This document shows positions 25,517 to 33,630 of a stretch of 64,000 bases of DNA, in pieces (the stretch's first letter is position 1; every line of letters begins with the position of its first letter). Below the pieces are notes generated by a model that saw only the letters and a program-made list of their open reading frames with translations, made no database searches and was not told the origin of the DNA. The DNA comes from an uncultured Clostridia bacterium (GTDB lineage Bacteria > Bacillota > Clostridia > Christensenellales > CAG-138), in contig CAMVMM010000004.1 of NCBI GenBank assembly GCA_947168565.1, positions 69,867-133,866 on the forward strand, written 5' to 3'. Position numbers and translations under genes: made by a program.

Positions 25517-25634
25517 TTTAATACCGATTTAATACCGGTTGAATACCGTTTAATTCTATTTAATAATGCTTGATACTGTTTTATGGTGTTTAATACTGTT
25601 TAATAGTGCTTGATCCTGCTTAATACTGTTTAAA
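25517..25634. repeat. degenerate 10-11 bp repeats built on TTTAATACTG
   Basis: About eleven imperfect units of 9-11 bp (TTTAATACCG, TTTAATACTG, TTGATACTG and similar) run through 118 bp between the convergent aldehyde dehydrogenase and P-type ATPase genes. The AT-rich TTTAA tracts recur about once per helical turn. Confidence 0.75.
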
Positions 25635-25653
25635 CACCCCTTATATGATGAAA

Positions 25654-25688
25654 AAAACGGGCTTTCGTTCGATTTGAAAGCCCGTTTT
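25654..25688. terminator. bidirectional terminator
   Basis: Perfect 13-bp stem (AAAACGGGCTTTC at 25654-25666, GAAAGCCCGTTTT at 25676-25688) with a 9-nt loop; A/T tracts on both sides serve the two convergent genes. Confidence 0.88.
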
Positions 25689-25694
25689 GATATG

Positions 25695-25724
25695 TTAATG
25701 TTAATGTTAATGTTAATGTTAATG
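25695..25724. repeat. TTAATG hexanucleotide repeat, five copies
   Basis: Five exact copies of TTAATG lie 11 bp beyond the stop codon of the P-type ATPase gene, between it and the shared terminator. Such arrays can change copy number by slippage. Confidence 0.95.
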
Positions 25725-25735
25725 GAACCTCGGCC

Positions 25736-28165
25736 TCAGCGCTTCCTTGCCGCACGCGCCTTTATCGGATCGTCCAGCCTTTTAAGGAAGGGCTGCACCG
25801 CAAGGCGGGCAAGCATAAGCACCGCGATCCCGCCCGCCGCCATCACGGCAAACATTATCCAGTTGCCGGAGGTGAAGGACTGCACGTCCAGCGAAAACAT
25901 GGCGGGAAGGAACGCCGCTATCAGCACGAACGCGGCGCACATTGCGGAGCAAACGGCGATTCGCAGCGCGGAGAAGGGGCGGCAGATCAGGATCAGGTTG
26001 CCAAGCCCTATCGCGCCCGCAGAAAGCACCGCCATGGTGGATGCAACGCTGTCCTGCACACCATAATAATTGGCGATCATCGCGGCAAGCGCGCAGCAGG
26101 TAACGCCCAGAGCGCCGGGTATCGCGCTTAAAACTATCCGCTTCAAAAAGCTGCCCGAAAAGCGCTCCGAGCTTGGCTCAAGCGCCAGAAAGAAGGAGGG
26201 TATTCCCACCGTGAGCGAGCTTATAAGCGTCAGATGTATCGGCTCAAAGGGGTAGTTGAGCGGCAGAAACAGCGCAATAAGTATATTGAAAACGCTCAGC
26301 GCGAAGGAATACAGCGTTTTTTGAAGGAAGAGCGACGCCGTTCGCGTTATGTTTCCGATCACGCGCCGGCCCTCAGCCACGACAGCCGGAAGGGAGCTGA
26401 AATCGTTATCAAGCAGCACTATCTGCGCCGCGTGCTCCGTCGCCTCCGCGCCGCCGCCCATCGCTATGGAGCAGTCCGCCGCCTTGAGGGAAGGGATGTC
26501 GTTCACGCCGTCGCCCGTCATCGCCACGTTGTGCCCCTCCGATTTGAGCGCATCCACCAGAATGCGCTTGCGCTCCGGCGTGAGCCTGCCGAAGATAACG
26601 CAGCTCTTCGCCGCCTCGCACAGCTCCTCGTCCGTAAGCTTGGCGCAGTCCACAACGCGGTCGCCGCCGTCAAGCTCAAGCATCCGCGCAAGCGCAGCCA
26701 CGGTGCGCGGATCGTCGCCGCTCATTATGCGCACCTTCACGCCCTCGCCCTTGAACCAGGCAAGAGTGTCCTTGGCGGTGGGGCGAAGGGTCTCGCGCAG
26801 CAGCACGAGCCCCAAAAGCCTGGTAACGGGGGGGAGCGCTTCGCCGTTAAGCACGCCGTCCGCCTCCGCAAGCAGCAGCACGCGGAAGCCCTCGTTCGTG
26901 GCCTTTGCCGCCTGCTCTATTTCTTTATCGCACACGAAAGAGGGTGCGCCGAGTATCAGCGTTTTGCCGTTTGCAAACGAAGCCGCGGATTTTTTTCGAG
27001 CGGAGGAAAAGGGCAGGGTGGCGATGGCGTGCTCCGAGCTTGCGCCCACTGCGGAGGCTATGCCGCGCAGCGTGCCGGAGCCCGCCTCAAAAGCCGAGAT
27101 AAGCTTTGCCGCCTTTTCTTTAAGCTCGGCTTCGCCCGCCTCAAGCGGAATAAAGCGCTCAAAGGAGGTTTCGCCCGTGGTGAGGGTGCCGGTTTTATCG
27201 GTGCAGAGCGTGTCCACCCTCGCAAGCGTTTCTATGCCGAAAAGCTCGTGAACGAGCGTTTTTCTGCGCCCAAGCTTCACCACGCCCGCCATCAGCGCCA
27301 CGGAGGTGAGAAGTATCAGCCCCTCCGGCAGCATGCCTATCATTGCGGCAACGGCCTTTGGCACGGCAACGTCGAGCGGCGCTTTAAGGTAGAAATATTG
27401 CTCCAAAAACATAATTATGCCGATCGGCACAAGGAGCCTGCTGACTATGGACACAAGCTTTTTCAGCTCGCCCAAAAGCTCCGACTTGGGAGCCACGATG
27501 CGCTTTGCCTCCTGCGTGAATTTGGCGGCATAGCTGTTGTTTCCAACGGCGATAAGCTGCGCCGTAACCCTTCCCTCGGTCAGATAGCTGCCGGAAAGCA
27601 GCACCTCGCCGGGCTTTTTTGTGATCGGCTCGCTTTCGCCCGTGAGCAGGGATTCGTCCGCCGCGCAGCTCCCCTCGGCAATAAGCGCGTCCGCCGGTAT
27701 CTGATCGCCGCTTGAAAGGATCACAAGGTCGCCAAGCACCAGCTCCTCCGCAGGGCAGGAGCGCTCCGCCCCGTCGCGTATAACGCGGGAGGTGCGAACG
27801 TTCAAAAGCTTCAGCTTCTTCATCGTGGCGCGCGCGCGAAGCTCCTGCACGGTGCCTATCAGCGTGTTTGAAAACACAACGCCCAAAAACATCATGTTTT
27901 TCCAGGAGCCCACGAGCGCCAGGCAGAGGGCAAGCGCGAAATTGAGCAGGTTGAAAAGCGTGAAGAGATTATCCGAAATTATCCACATCACGGTTTTATG
28001 CTCGTCCTCGGAGCGAATATTGCTCTCGCCCCTCTCGGCGCGCCTCGCCGCCTCCTCGCTGCTGAGCCCGCAGGGGGGAGTTTTTATGGCGTTCTCGGTG
28101 GAGCCGGTGGGCATCTCAAGCTTTTCCGCCGTATTGAGCTTCTCGTTAGAAGCCTTTTTCTTCAT
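25736..28165 (-). CDS. P-type cation-transporting ATPase (CtpE-like)
   Basis: The protein has 809 residues. It has an N-terminal cytoplasmic segment, paired membrane helices, the actuator domain with LLTGESEP, transmembrane helix 4 motif GMLPEGLILL, phosphorylation site DKTGTLT, hinge TGDGVNDIPSLKAADCSIAM, and six C-terminal helices. The PEGL helix and absence of N-terminal metal-binding domains argue against copper- or zinc-type pumps and resemble CtpE-like calcium/cation ATPases. The ion is an inference. It lies alone between a bidirectional terminator and gpmI, 100 bp downstream of gpmI on the same strand. Confidence 0.9.
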   Translation of the reverse strand: MKKKASNEKLNTAEKLEMPTGSTENAIKTPPCGLSSEEAARRAERGESNIRSEDEHKTVMWIISDNLFTLFNLLNFALALCLALVGSWKNMMFLGVVFSNTLIGTVQELRARATMKKLKLLNVRTSRVIRDGAERSCPAEELVLGDLVILSSGDQIPADALIAEGSCAADESLLTGESEPITKKPGEVLLSGSYLTEGRVTAQLIAVGNNSYAAKFTQEAKRIVAPKSELLGELKKLVSIVSRLLVPIGIIMFLEQYFYLKAPLDVAVPKAVAAMIGMLPEGLILLTSVALMAGVVKLGRRKTLVHELFGIETLARVDTLCTDKTGTLTTGETSFERFIPLEAGEAELKEKAAKLISAFEAGSGTLRGIASAVGASSEHAIATLPFSSARKKSAASFANGKTLILGAPSFVCDKEIEQAAKATNEGFRVLLLAEADGVLNGEALPPVTRLLGLVLLRETLRPTAKDTLAWFKGEGVKVRIMSGDDPRTVAALARMLELDGGDRVVDCAKLTDEELCEAAKSCVIFGRLTPERKRILVDALKSEGHNVAMTGDGVNDIPSLKAADCSIAMGGGAEATEHAAQIVLLDNDFSSLPAVVAEGRRVIGNITRTASLFLQKTLYSFALSVFNILIALFLPLNYPFEPIHLTLISSLTVGIPSFFLALEPSSERFSGSFLKRIVLSAIPGALGVTCCALAAMIANYYGVQDSVASTMAVLSAGAIGLGNLILICRPFSALRIAVCSAMCAAFVLIAAFLPAMFSLDVQSFTSGNWIMFAVMAAGGIAVLMLARLAVQPFLKRLDDPIKARAARKR

Positions 28166-28265
28166 TCGATCCCTCCAAATACAGTATCGTTATGTGCAAA
28201 ACCGCATTACGGCACGCCTGTGGTCTGTTCGGATTCACAGCCGCAAACGGCGCTGATCGCTCCGC

Positions 28266-29840
28266 CTATCTGTCCGCCCGTTCGCCGTCCACAGCAATAA
28301 GGCACTTTCCGCTCATCTCCTTCGGCACGGGAAGCCCCATCATGGTGAGCAGGGTGGGCGCAAGGTCGCAAAGCCTGCCGCCCTCAATAAGCCTTGTTCC
28401 GATCGGCTCGTTTGAAACGTAGATAAGCGGCACGGGGTTGGTGGTGTGCGGCGTGCAGGGCTCGCCGTTATCGTCGATCATCCTCTCGCAGTTTCCGTGA
28501 TCCGCCGTGATAAGGCAGCTTCCGCCGCATTCCAAAATGGCGTCCACAAGCTCGCGCACGCAGCCGTCCACGGTTTCAACCGCCTTCACCGCCGCCTCAA
28601 GCACGCCTGTGTGACCCACCATGTCGGGGTTGGCAAAATTCAGCGCCATAAAGTCGTATTTACCTGAGCGTATGCTCTCAAGCGCCCTGTCGCAAACGCC
28701 GCGCGCGCTCATCTCCGGCATCATCTCATAGCCCTTTACCTTGGGGGACGGCACGAGAATGCGGTCCTCGCCCTCGAAAACCTGCTCCGCGCCGCCGTTG
28801 AAAAAGGAGGTCACGTGCCGGAATTTCTCGGTTTCGGCAATGCGAAGCTGGGTTTTCCCAAGCTTTGCAAGGTATTCGCCCATGGTGTTGTTCAGCGGCT
28901 CGGGGGGGATAACAACGCTCACCTTATCCGCAAACTCGGCGGAATAATCGCTCATGCAAACGTAATTCAAGGGGAAAAAGCCGTGCTTGCGCTCGAAGCC
29001 GTCAAAATCCGGATCCACAAACGCCCTGGTTATCTCGCAGGCGCGGTCGGGGCGGAAATTGAAGAAGATTACGCTGTCGTTCGGCTTCACGGTGGCAACG
29101 GGCTCGCCGTTTTCGGTGATAACGCTGGGGATTATGAATTCGTCCTTCTTTGGATCGCGCGCATACGCCTCAAGCACGGCCTGCTCGGCGCTTTCGTATT
29201 TAAGCCCCTCGCCCAAAACCATGGCATTGTATGCCTTTTCAACGCGGTCGTAGTTGTTGTCCCTGTCCATGGCGTAGAATCGGCCCATCACCGTGGCTAT
29301 TTTGCCGCAGTCAAGCTCACGCAGCTTCGCTTCAAGCGCGCGCACGAAGTCTATGCCGCTGTCTATCGGCACGTCGCGCCCATCGGTAAAGCAATGGATA
29401 TAAACCTTTTTCAGCCCCGCGTCCCGCGCGATCTCGATCAGCGAATAAAGGTGCTCGATATGGCTGTGAACGCCGCCGTCCGATAATAGGCCCCAGAGCT
29501 GCAGCGCGGAATCGTGCTTTTTGCAGTTTTCGATCGCGCCGACTATCGCGGGGTTCTTTGCAAGGCTGCCGTCCTTTGCGGCAAGAAAGATCCTCGTAAG
29601 ATCCTGAAACACTATGCGTCCCGCGCCGATATTGGTGTGTCCCACCTCGGAATTGCCCATCTGCCCGTCCGGAAGGCCAACGTCCAGCCCGGAGGCGTTT
29701 ATAAGCGTGTGGGGATATTTTTGCTTCAGCGCACGGATATTCTTTATGCCCTGAATGCGCACGGCGTTGCCGTGCTCCTCGGTGGTGTAGCCAAAGCCGT
29801 CCAGAATGATAAGCGCCGTCAATTTCTTTTTGTTCTCCAA
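28266..29840 (-). CDS. gpmI: 2,3-bisphosphoglycerate-independent phosphoglycerate mutase
   Basis: GpmI interconverts 3- and 2-phosphoglycerate in glycolysis, using two Mn ions and a phosphoserine. The protein has 524 residues, close to the usual 510. Motifs: metal site LIILDGFG at the N terminus, nucleophile Ser in GQMGNSEVGHTNIGAGR, GRDVPIDSG, and the C-terminal ligands NFANPDMVGHTG and TADHGNCE. Start is TTG at 29840. It lies 155 bp downstream of the pgk-tpi fusion gene on the same strand, a glycolytic cluster covering three consecutive activities. Confidence 0.96.
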   Translation of the reverse strand: MENKKKLTALIILDGFGYTTEEHGNAVRIQGIKNIRALKQKYPHTLINASGLDVGLPDGQMGNSEVGHTNIGAGRIVFQDLTRIFLAAKDGSLAKNPAIVGAIENCKKHDSALQLWGLLSDGGVHSHIEHLYSLIEIARDAGLKKVYIHCFTDGRDVPIDSGIDFVRALEAKLRELDCGKIATVMGRFYAMDRDNNYDRVEKAYNAMVLGEGLKYESAEQAVLEAYARDPKKDEFIIPSVITENGEPVATVKPNDSVIFFNFRPDRACEITRAFVDPDFDGFERKHGFFPLNYVCMSDYSAEFADKVSVVIPPEPLNNTMGEYLAKLGKTQLRIAETEKFRHVTSFFNGGAEQVFEGEDRILVPSPKVKGYEMMPEMSARGVCDRALESIRSGKYDFMALNFANPDMVGHTGVLEAAVKAVETVDGCVRELVDAILECGGSCLITADHGNCERMIDDNGEPCTPHTTNPVPLIYVSNEPIGTRLIEGGRLCDLAPTLLTMMGLPVPKEMSGKCLIAVDGERADR

Positions 29841-29995
29841 AATGGTAAATTCCTCTCTTTATAAATATGGCTTGTGTCGATTCAAGGAGGGCTCCGGCGC
29901 TCCCGCCTGTTCGCGGCATTTGCCGCACGTGGGAATGCCGAAGCCCTATGATCGGTTTTTATTATGCTGTCAAGCGGTTTATTTGATCCGCAGGA

Positions 29996-31930
29996 TCACG
30001 CAAGCACGACCTGCGCAAAATCCTCCGCCACGAGGCTCGCGCCGCCGATAAGACCGCCGTCGATCTCCGGCATCGCCTTGAGGCCGGCCGCGTTCTTTGC
30101 GTTCATGCTGCCGCCGTACAGGATGCGGGCATTCTGCGCGAACTCGATGCCGTAAAGCTCCGCTATCACCTTGCGGATCGCGCCGATGGTACGGTTCGCT
30201 TCATCATTGGTGGCGGTCTTTCCCGTGCCGATCGCCCAGATGGGCTCGTATGCCACGGTGATCTTCGCCGCCTCCGCCGCCTCGATGCCCTCGTACAGCG
30301 CCTTCACCTGACCCGCAAGGAAGGTGTCCGTAATGCCCGCCTCGCGCTGCTCAAGCGTTTCGCCGACGCAGACTATGGGCAGTATGCCGTTTTCAAGCGC
30401 CGCCTTCGTGCGCATATTCACGGTTTCGTCGGTTTCACCGAAGTACTGCCTGCGCTCGCTGTGTCCGATTATGGCGTACTTTACGCCGATATTCTTGAGC
30501 ATATCCGCGCTGATCTCGCCGGTGAATGCGCCCTTTGCCGCCCAATGGATATTCTGGGAGCCGAGGGCGATATTGCTGCCTTCAAGATGCTTTGCCGCGC
30601 AGCAGAGGTCAACGAACGGCGGGCAGACCACAACGTCACACTTCGCTTCGGTCACAAGGGGCTTGAGCGCGTCGATAAGCGCCTTTGCCTCGTCCCTGTT
30701 TTTATTCATCTTCCAGTTGCCGGCGATCATCTGCCTGCGCTCGGGGCGATCCATCAGCGCCGCAACGCCGGGAAGGGTCTTGCCCTCAAGGAATTCAAGG
30801 CTCGCGCCGCCGCCGGTGGAGATATGGCTCATTTTATCCGCAAGGCCGAACTTGTTGATGGCGGAAGCGGAGTCGCCGCCGCCGATGATCGTGGTGCCCT
30901 CGCACTCCGCGCAGGCCCGTGCAACCGCCTCGGTGCCCTTTGCAAAGGCGTCCATCTCAAAAACGCCCATCGGCCCGTTCCACACAACGGTTTTCGCGGC
31001 GCGGATCCTTTCACCGTAGAGCTGTGCGGTCTTTTCGCCGATGTCAAGCCCCTGGAAGCCCTCGGGCATGGCGTTGAAGGGCACGGTTTTATGCTCGGTA
31101 TCGGGAGCAAACTCCCTGCCAACCACGCAGTCAACGGGCAGAAGCAGCTCCACGCCCTTTGCCTTTGCTTCGTCAAGAAGCTGCTTTGCAAGCTCGATAT
31201 TCTCACTGTCGAGCAGGGAATCGCCTATCTCAAGCCCCATCGCCTTGAAGAAGGTGTAGCTCATCGCGCCGCCGATAAGCAGCGTGTCGCACTTATTGAG
31301 CAGGTTTTTGATAACGCCGATCTTGTCGCCCACCTTCTTGCCGCCAAGGATGGCAACGAAGGGACGCTCGGGCGCGGAGAGCGCGCCGCCCATGAAGCTG
31401 AGCTCCTTATCGATAAGGAAGCCGGAAACGGCGGGCAGATAGTGCGCCACGCCCTCGGTGGAGGCATGCGCCCTGTGAACGGTGCCGAAAGCGTCGGACA
31501 CATACAGCTCCGCATAGGAGGCAAGCGCCTTTGCAAATTCGGGGTCGTTCTTTTCCTCCTCCTTATGGAAGCGGAGGTTTTCAAGCAGCAGCACCTCGCC
31601 CTCCTTGAGCTCGGCGGCCTTTTTCCTTGCGTCCTCACCGATGACGTCGGATGCGAAAACTACCTTCACACCTGGAAGCAGCTCCGCAAGGCGCTTTGCC
31701 ACGGGAGCAAGGCTCATCTCGGGCACGAACGCGCCCTTGGGGCGGCCGAGGTGGGAGCAGAGAATGGTCTTTGCGCCGTTCTCAACAAGGTATTTCACGG
31801 TGGGCAGAGCGCCCAGAATGCGGCTTTCGTCGGTAATATTGAGCTTATCGTCGAGGGGAACGTTGAAATCAACGCGCACAAGCACGCGCTTGCCCTTTAC
31901 GGGAACGTCGGTTACGGAAAGTTTAGACAT
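29996..31930 (-). CDS. fused phosphoglycerate kinase-triosephosphate isomerase
   Basis: A single 644-residue frame carries two complete glycolytic enzymes. Residues 1 to about 397 are phosphoglycerate kinase ([16 protein letters not shown], nucleotide site [13 protein letters not shown], end motif [14 protein letters not shown]). Residues 401-644 are triosephosphate isomerase (AGNWKMN with catalytic Lys, [12 protein letters not shown] with catalytic His, [11 protein letters not shown] with catalytic Glu). The joint is short (about LMDRPERRQ) and the isomerase Met is kept, so it could also be made separately by internal initiation. Such fusions are known from Thermotoga. The start at 31930 is behind GGAGGC. 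A promoter lies at 32000-32028. Confidence 0.96.
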   Translation of the reverse strand: MSKLSVTDVPVKGKRVLVRVDFNVPLDDKLNITDESRILGALPTVKYLVENGAKTILCSHLGRPKGAFVPEMSLAPVAKRLAELLPGVKVVFASDVIGEDARKKAAELKEGEVLLLENLRFHKEEEKNDPEFAKALASYAELYVSDAFGTVHRAHASTEGVAHYLPAVSGFLIDKELSFMGGALSAPERPFVAILGGKKVGDKIGVIKNLLNKCDTLLIGGAMSYTFFKAMGLEIGDSLLDSENIELAKQLLDEAKAKGVELLLPVDCVVGREFAPDTEHKTVPFNAMPEGFQGLDIGEKTAQLYGERIRAAKTVVWNGPMGVFEMDAFAKGTEAVARACAECEGTTIIGGGDSASAINKFGLADKMSHISTGGGASLEFLEGKTLPGVAALMDRPERRQMIAGNWKMNKNRDEAKALIDALKPLVTEAKCDVVVCPPFVDLCCAAKHLEGSNIALGSQNIHWAAKGAFTGEISADMLKNIGVKYAIIGHSERRQYFGETDETVNMRTKAALENGILPIVCVGETLEQREAGITDTFLAGQVKALYEGIEAAEAAKITVAYEPIWAIGTGKTATNDEANRTIGAIRKVIAELYGIEFAQNARILYGGSMNAKNAAGLKAMPEIDGGLIGGASLVAEDFAQVVLA

Positions 31931-31999
31931 TTTTGTGCCTCCAAAAAGGTTAATATTTTAAAAACCGAAGCTTCGGCGCTTCATTGCGCCCTAAGCTTG

Positions 32000-32028
32000 A
32001 TTATAGCACTTTATCCGGGAAACGGCAA
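32000..32028 (-). promoter_or_regulatory. sigma-A type promoter for pgk-tpi and gpmI
   Basis: Minus strand TTGCCG (32028-32023), 17-bp spacer, TATAAT (32005-32000). The 60-nt leader contains overlapping small inverted repeats (GGCGC/GCGCC, CCGAAG/CTTCGG) followed by TTTTT at 31961-31965. Confidence 0.75.
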
Positions 32029-32362
32029 TACGGCGGGGGCGAATAATTTAATATAAGAAAAGAAATTATTGCGAAAAAGCGGGGGAGGGCTCGGAATCGG
32101 GCGTTATCCCGCATCAAGGCTCTGCACGCGGAAGCGTTGGCCTTTTGCTTCTCTTGAGAATGTTTTCATTCACGGAAATCAATCTTGCCTGTATTTTCAC
32201 AATAAGCAGAATCAGCAGCATTGAATATACACAGCGAGTTACACAAAATCGCTTGAAGCAGAGCGTTATTGCATAAAATATTGTGCGCCTCATGCCAAGA
32301 CAATAGGCAAGCAGACGAAATGTCAAGCAAAAATTGATTTCCGTGATTTCATTTGGAAACAG
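32029..32362. other. intergenic stretch with no recognisable feature
   Basis: Between the pgk-tpi promoter and the next plus-strand promoter. AT-richer than its surroundings. A 70-codon minus-strand frame is present but has no ribosome-binding site and unnatural composition. Nothing else seen. Confidence 0.5.
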
Positions 32363-32391
32363 TTGACGTCACAGCAAAGAAATGATATAAT
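32363..32391 (+). promoter_or_regulatory. sigma-A type promoter
   Basis: TTGACG (32363-32368), 17-bp spacer, TATAAT (32386-32391). It drives the possible leader peptide at 32426 and the membrane-anchored protein gene. Confidence 0.82.
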
Positions 32392-32425
32392 CTCATTGCA
32401 TAATAATTCTATGAAGGTGATATGT

Positions 32426-32515
32426 ATGCAGTTCAAAAGAATCTTTTCGGCAGCTCTATCGTTCGGGCTAATTCGTGGAATAATGGTCTTGCCACGGGAG
32501 AACAGGATCGTTTAG
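32426..32515 (+). CDS. possible 29-residue leader peptide or gene remnant
   Basis: ATG 32426 is correctly spaced from AAGGTGA (32414-32420), the only good ribosome-binding site just below the promoter. The frame encodes a basic start and hydrophobic stretch (MQFKRIFSAALSFGLI), like the beginning of a signal peptide, then stops after 29 residues. A longer frame from the ATG at 32422 reads into the next gene but lacks proper spacing and its extension looks non-coding. The short frame may be a regulatory leader or the truncated head of a former secreted-protein gene. No codon bias stands out. Confidence 0.35.
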   Translation: MQFKRIFSAALSFGLIRGIMVLPRENRIV

Positions 32516-32628
32516 CGGTACCAACGGTTTTATGCCGTCACCCGCGGAAGAACAGATGGACTCTGCGCCGTTTTGCGGGCATGATCATAATTAAAGGATA
32601 TTATGCCATGGAAGGGAAAAGTAATTCC

Positions 32629-33360
32629 ATGAAGAAAACCGTTATTACCCTTATCGTTTGCGCCGCGCTGGTTGTCGGCGGCTTTTTCGGCGCAAAGGCA
32701 GTTATAAACAGGGAAAGAGCTGCGCATGCGGAAGATATTCAGGCGAAAAGTGTGCAGACCGAAGCTCCGCAGACCGAAGCTCCGCAGACAGATGCTTCGC
32801 ATTCGCAGCAGTCCGAGAAAACCGAAATAATATGGTATCACCCATCGGATGAGAACGACAGCCTCGATCTGTCGAACTTGAGCGACGCTGAAGCTGATGC
32901 GGTAATGAATGCTCAAACCGATGCCATTAAAGCCGCTGAAGCATTTGACAGGGCAGTTGAAAACGAGCTCCCAAAAGGAATGCATTATCCCGATTGGTTC
33001 GGAGGCTCGTGGATTGGAAAGGACAATAAGCTGCACCTTGCGTTTGCGCGCTGCGCCTCCGAAGCCGCGCGGGAACTGACGGAAAAGGCATTGAGCGCTT
33101 ATTCGCACACGGTCTTCTATGAGCAGGATATGCCCTATTCCTACAACGAGCTTGAAAGCAGGTGCGGGGAGATATTCGATCATTTGCGCGAAAAAGGGTT
33201 TAAAGTGACGGGTATCAATGTGGACGAGAGGTTTAACCGCATAGAGCTAAGCGTGCTCCCCGAGGATCTTGAGGCGGTGGAGGCATATCGCGCGGAGCTT
33301 GAGGCGCTGTTCCCATATCCGATGGTTATTGAGGAAGGGTATTATTTTCAAGCGCAATAA
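32629..33360 (+). CDS. membrane-anchored protein of unknown function
   Basis: The protein has 243 residues from the ATG at 32629 (MKKTVITLIV), with a GAAGGGA ribosome-binding site; ATG 32608 is an alternative adding seven residues. One N-terminal hydrophobic segment (about 4-25) is followed by a Thr/Glu/Pro/Gln-rich spacer containing the repeat TEAPQTEAPQTDA, then an acidic soluble domain of about 170 residues (SAYSHTVFYEQDMPYSYNEL; SVLPEDLEAVEAY). I do not recognise the domain. It is probably outside the cell. It has its own promoter and a hairpin terminator at 33402. Confidence 0.7.
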   Translation: MKKTVITLIVCAALVVGGFFGAKAVINRERAAHAEDIQAKSVQTEAPQTEAPQTDASHSQQSEKTEIIWYHPSDENDSLDLSNLSDAEADAVMNAQTDAIKAAEAFDRAVENELPKGMHYPDWFGGSWIGKDNKLHLAFARCASEAARELTEKALSAYSHTVFYEQDMPYSYNELESRCGEIFDHLREKGFKVTGINVDERFNRIELSVLPEDLEAVEAYRAELEALFPYPMVIEEGYYFQAQ

Positions 33361-33401
33361 AGCAAAGCTGTAACGGAACAGCTCCGCTTTGATAAGCATC
33401 C

Positions 33402-33450
33402 AAAGGGCGCTGCCTCTGCTTGAGTCAAGGGGTCAGCGCTCTTTGCCTTT
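33402..33450 (+). terminator. terminator-like hairpin
   Basis: An 11-bp stem with one G-T pair (AAAGGGCGCTG at 33402-33412, CAGCGCTCTTT at 33434-33444), followed by GCCTTT; the T tract is short. Confidence 0.55.
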
Positions 33451-33559
33451 CGTAGAGCGTTTAGGTCGTGTGAACGCGCCATAGCTTTCCGCAGACGGAC
33501 GGCGCGGATCCAGCCTGCGGGAATTATTCTCCCGAGCCTGTTCAGCGCAAAAATCCATA

Positions 33560-33588
33560 TTGACAAATCACGCGCAATCAATTATAAT
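33560..33588 (+). promoter_or_regulatory. sigma-A type promoter for the PrsA-like lipoprotein gene
   Basis: TTGACA (33560-33565), 17-bp spacer, TATAAT (33583-33588): consensus hexamers in both positions, so probably strong. Confidence 0.88.
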
Positions 33589-33630
33589 AATTCGGAGTTT
33601 TGATGAAATCAAAAAGGAGATATGATCGAA

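Noticed and set aside
30461-32056. Long open frame on the plus strand opposite the pgk-tpi fusion (about 530 codons)
   Set aside because: It is fully antisense to two enzymes with complete motifs; high-GC codon bias leaves mirror frames open. No ribosome-binding site.
32114-32326. Minus-strand 70-codon frame between pgk-tpi and the next promoter
   Set aside because: No ribosome-binding site or promoter, Cys/Arg/Leu-rich random-looking composition.
32422-32628. N-terminal extension of the membrane protein from ATG 32422
   Set aside because: Spacing to the ribosome-binding site is too short and the added 69 residues precede a perfect signal-type start; ATG 32629 or 32608 is preferred.
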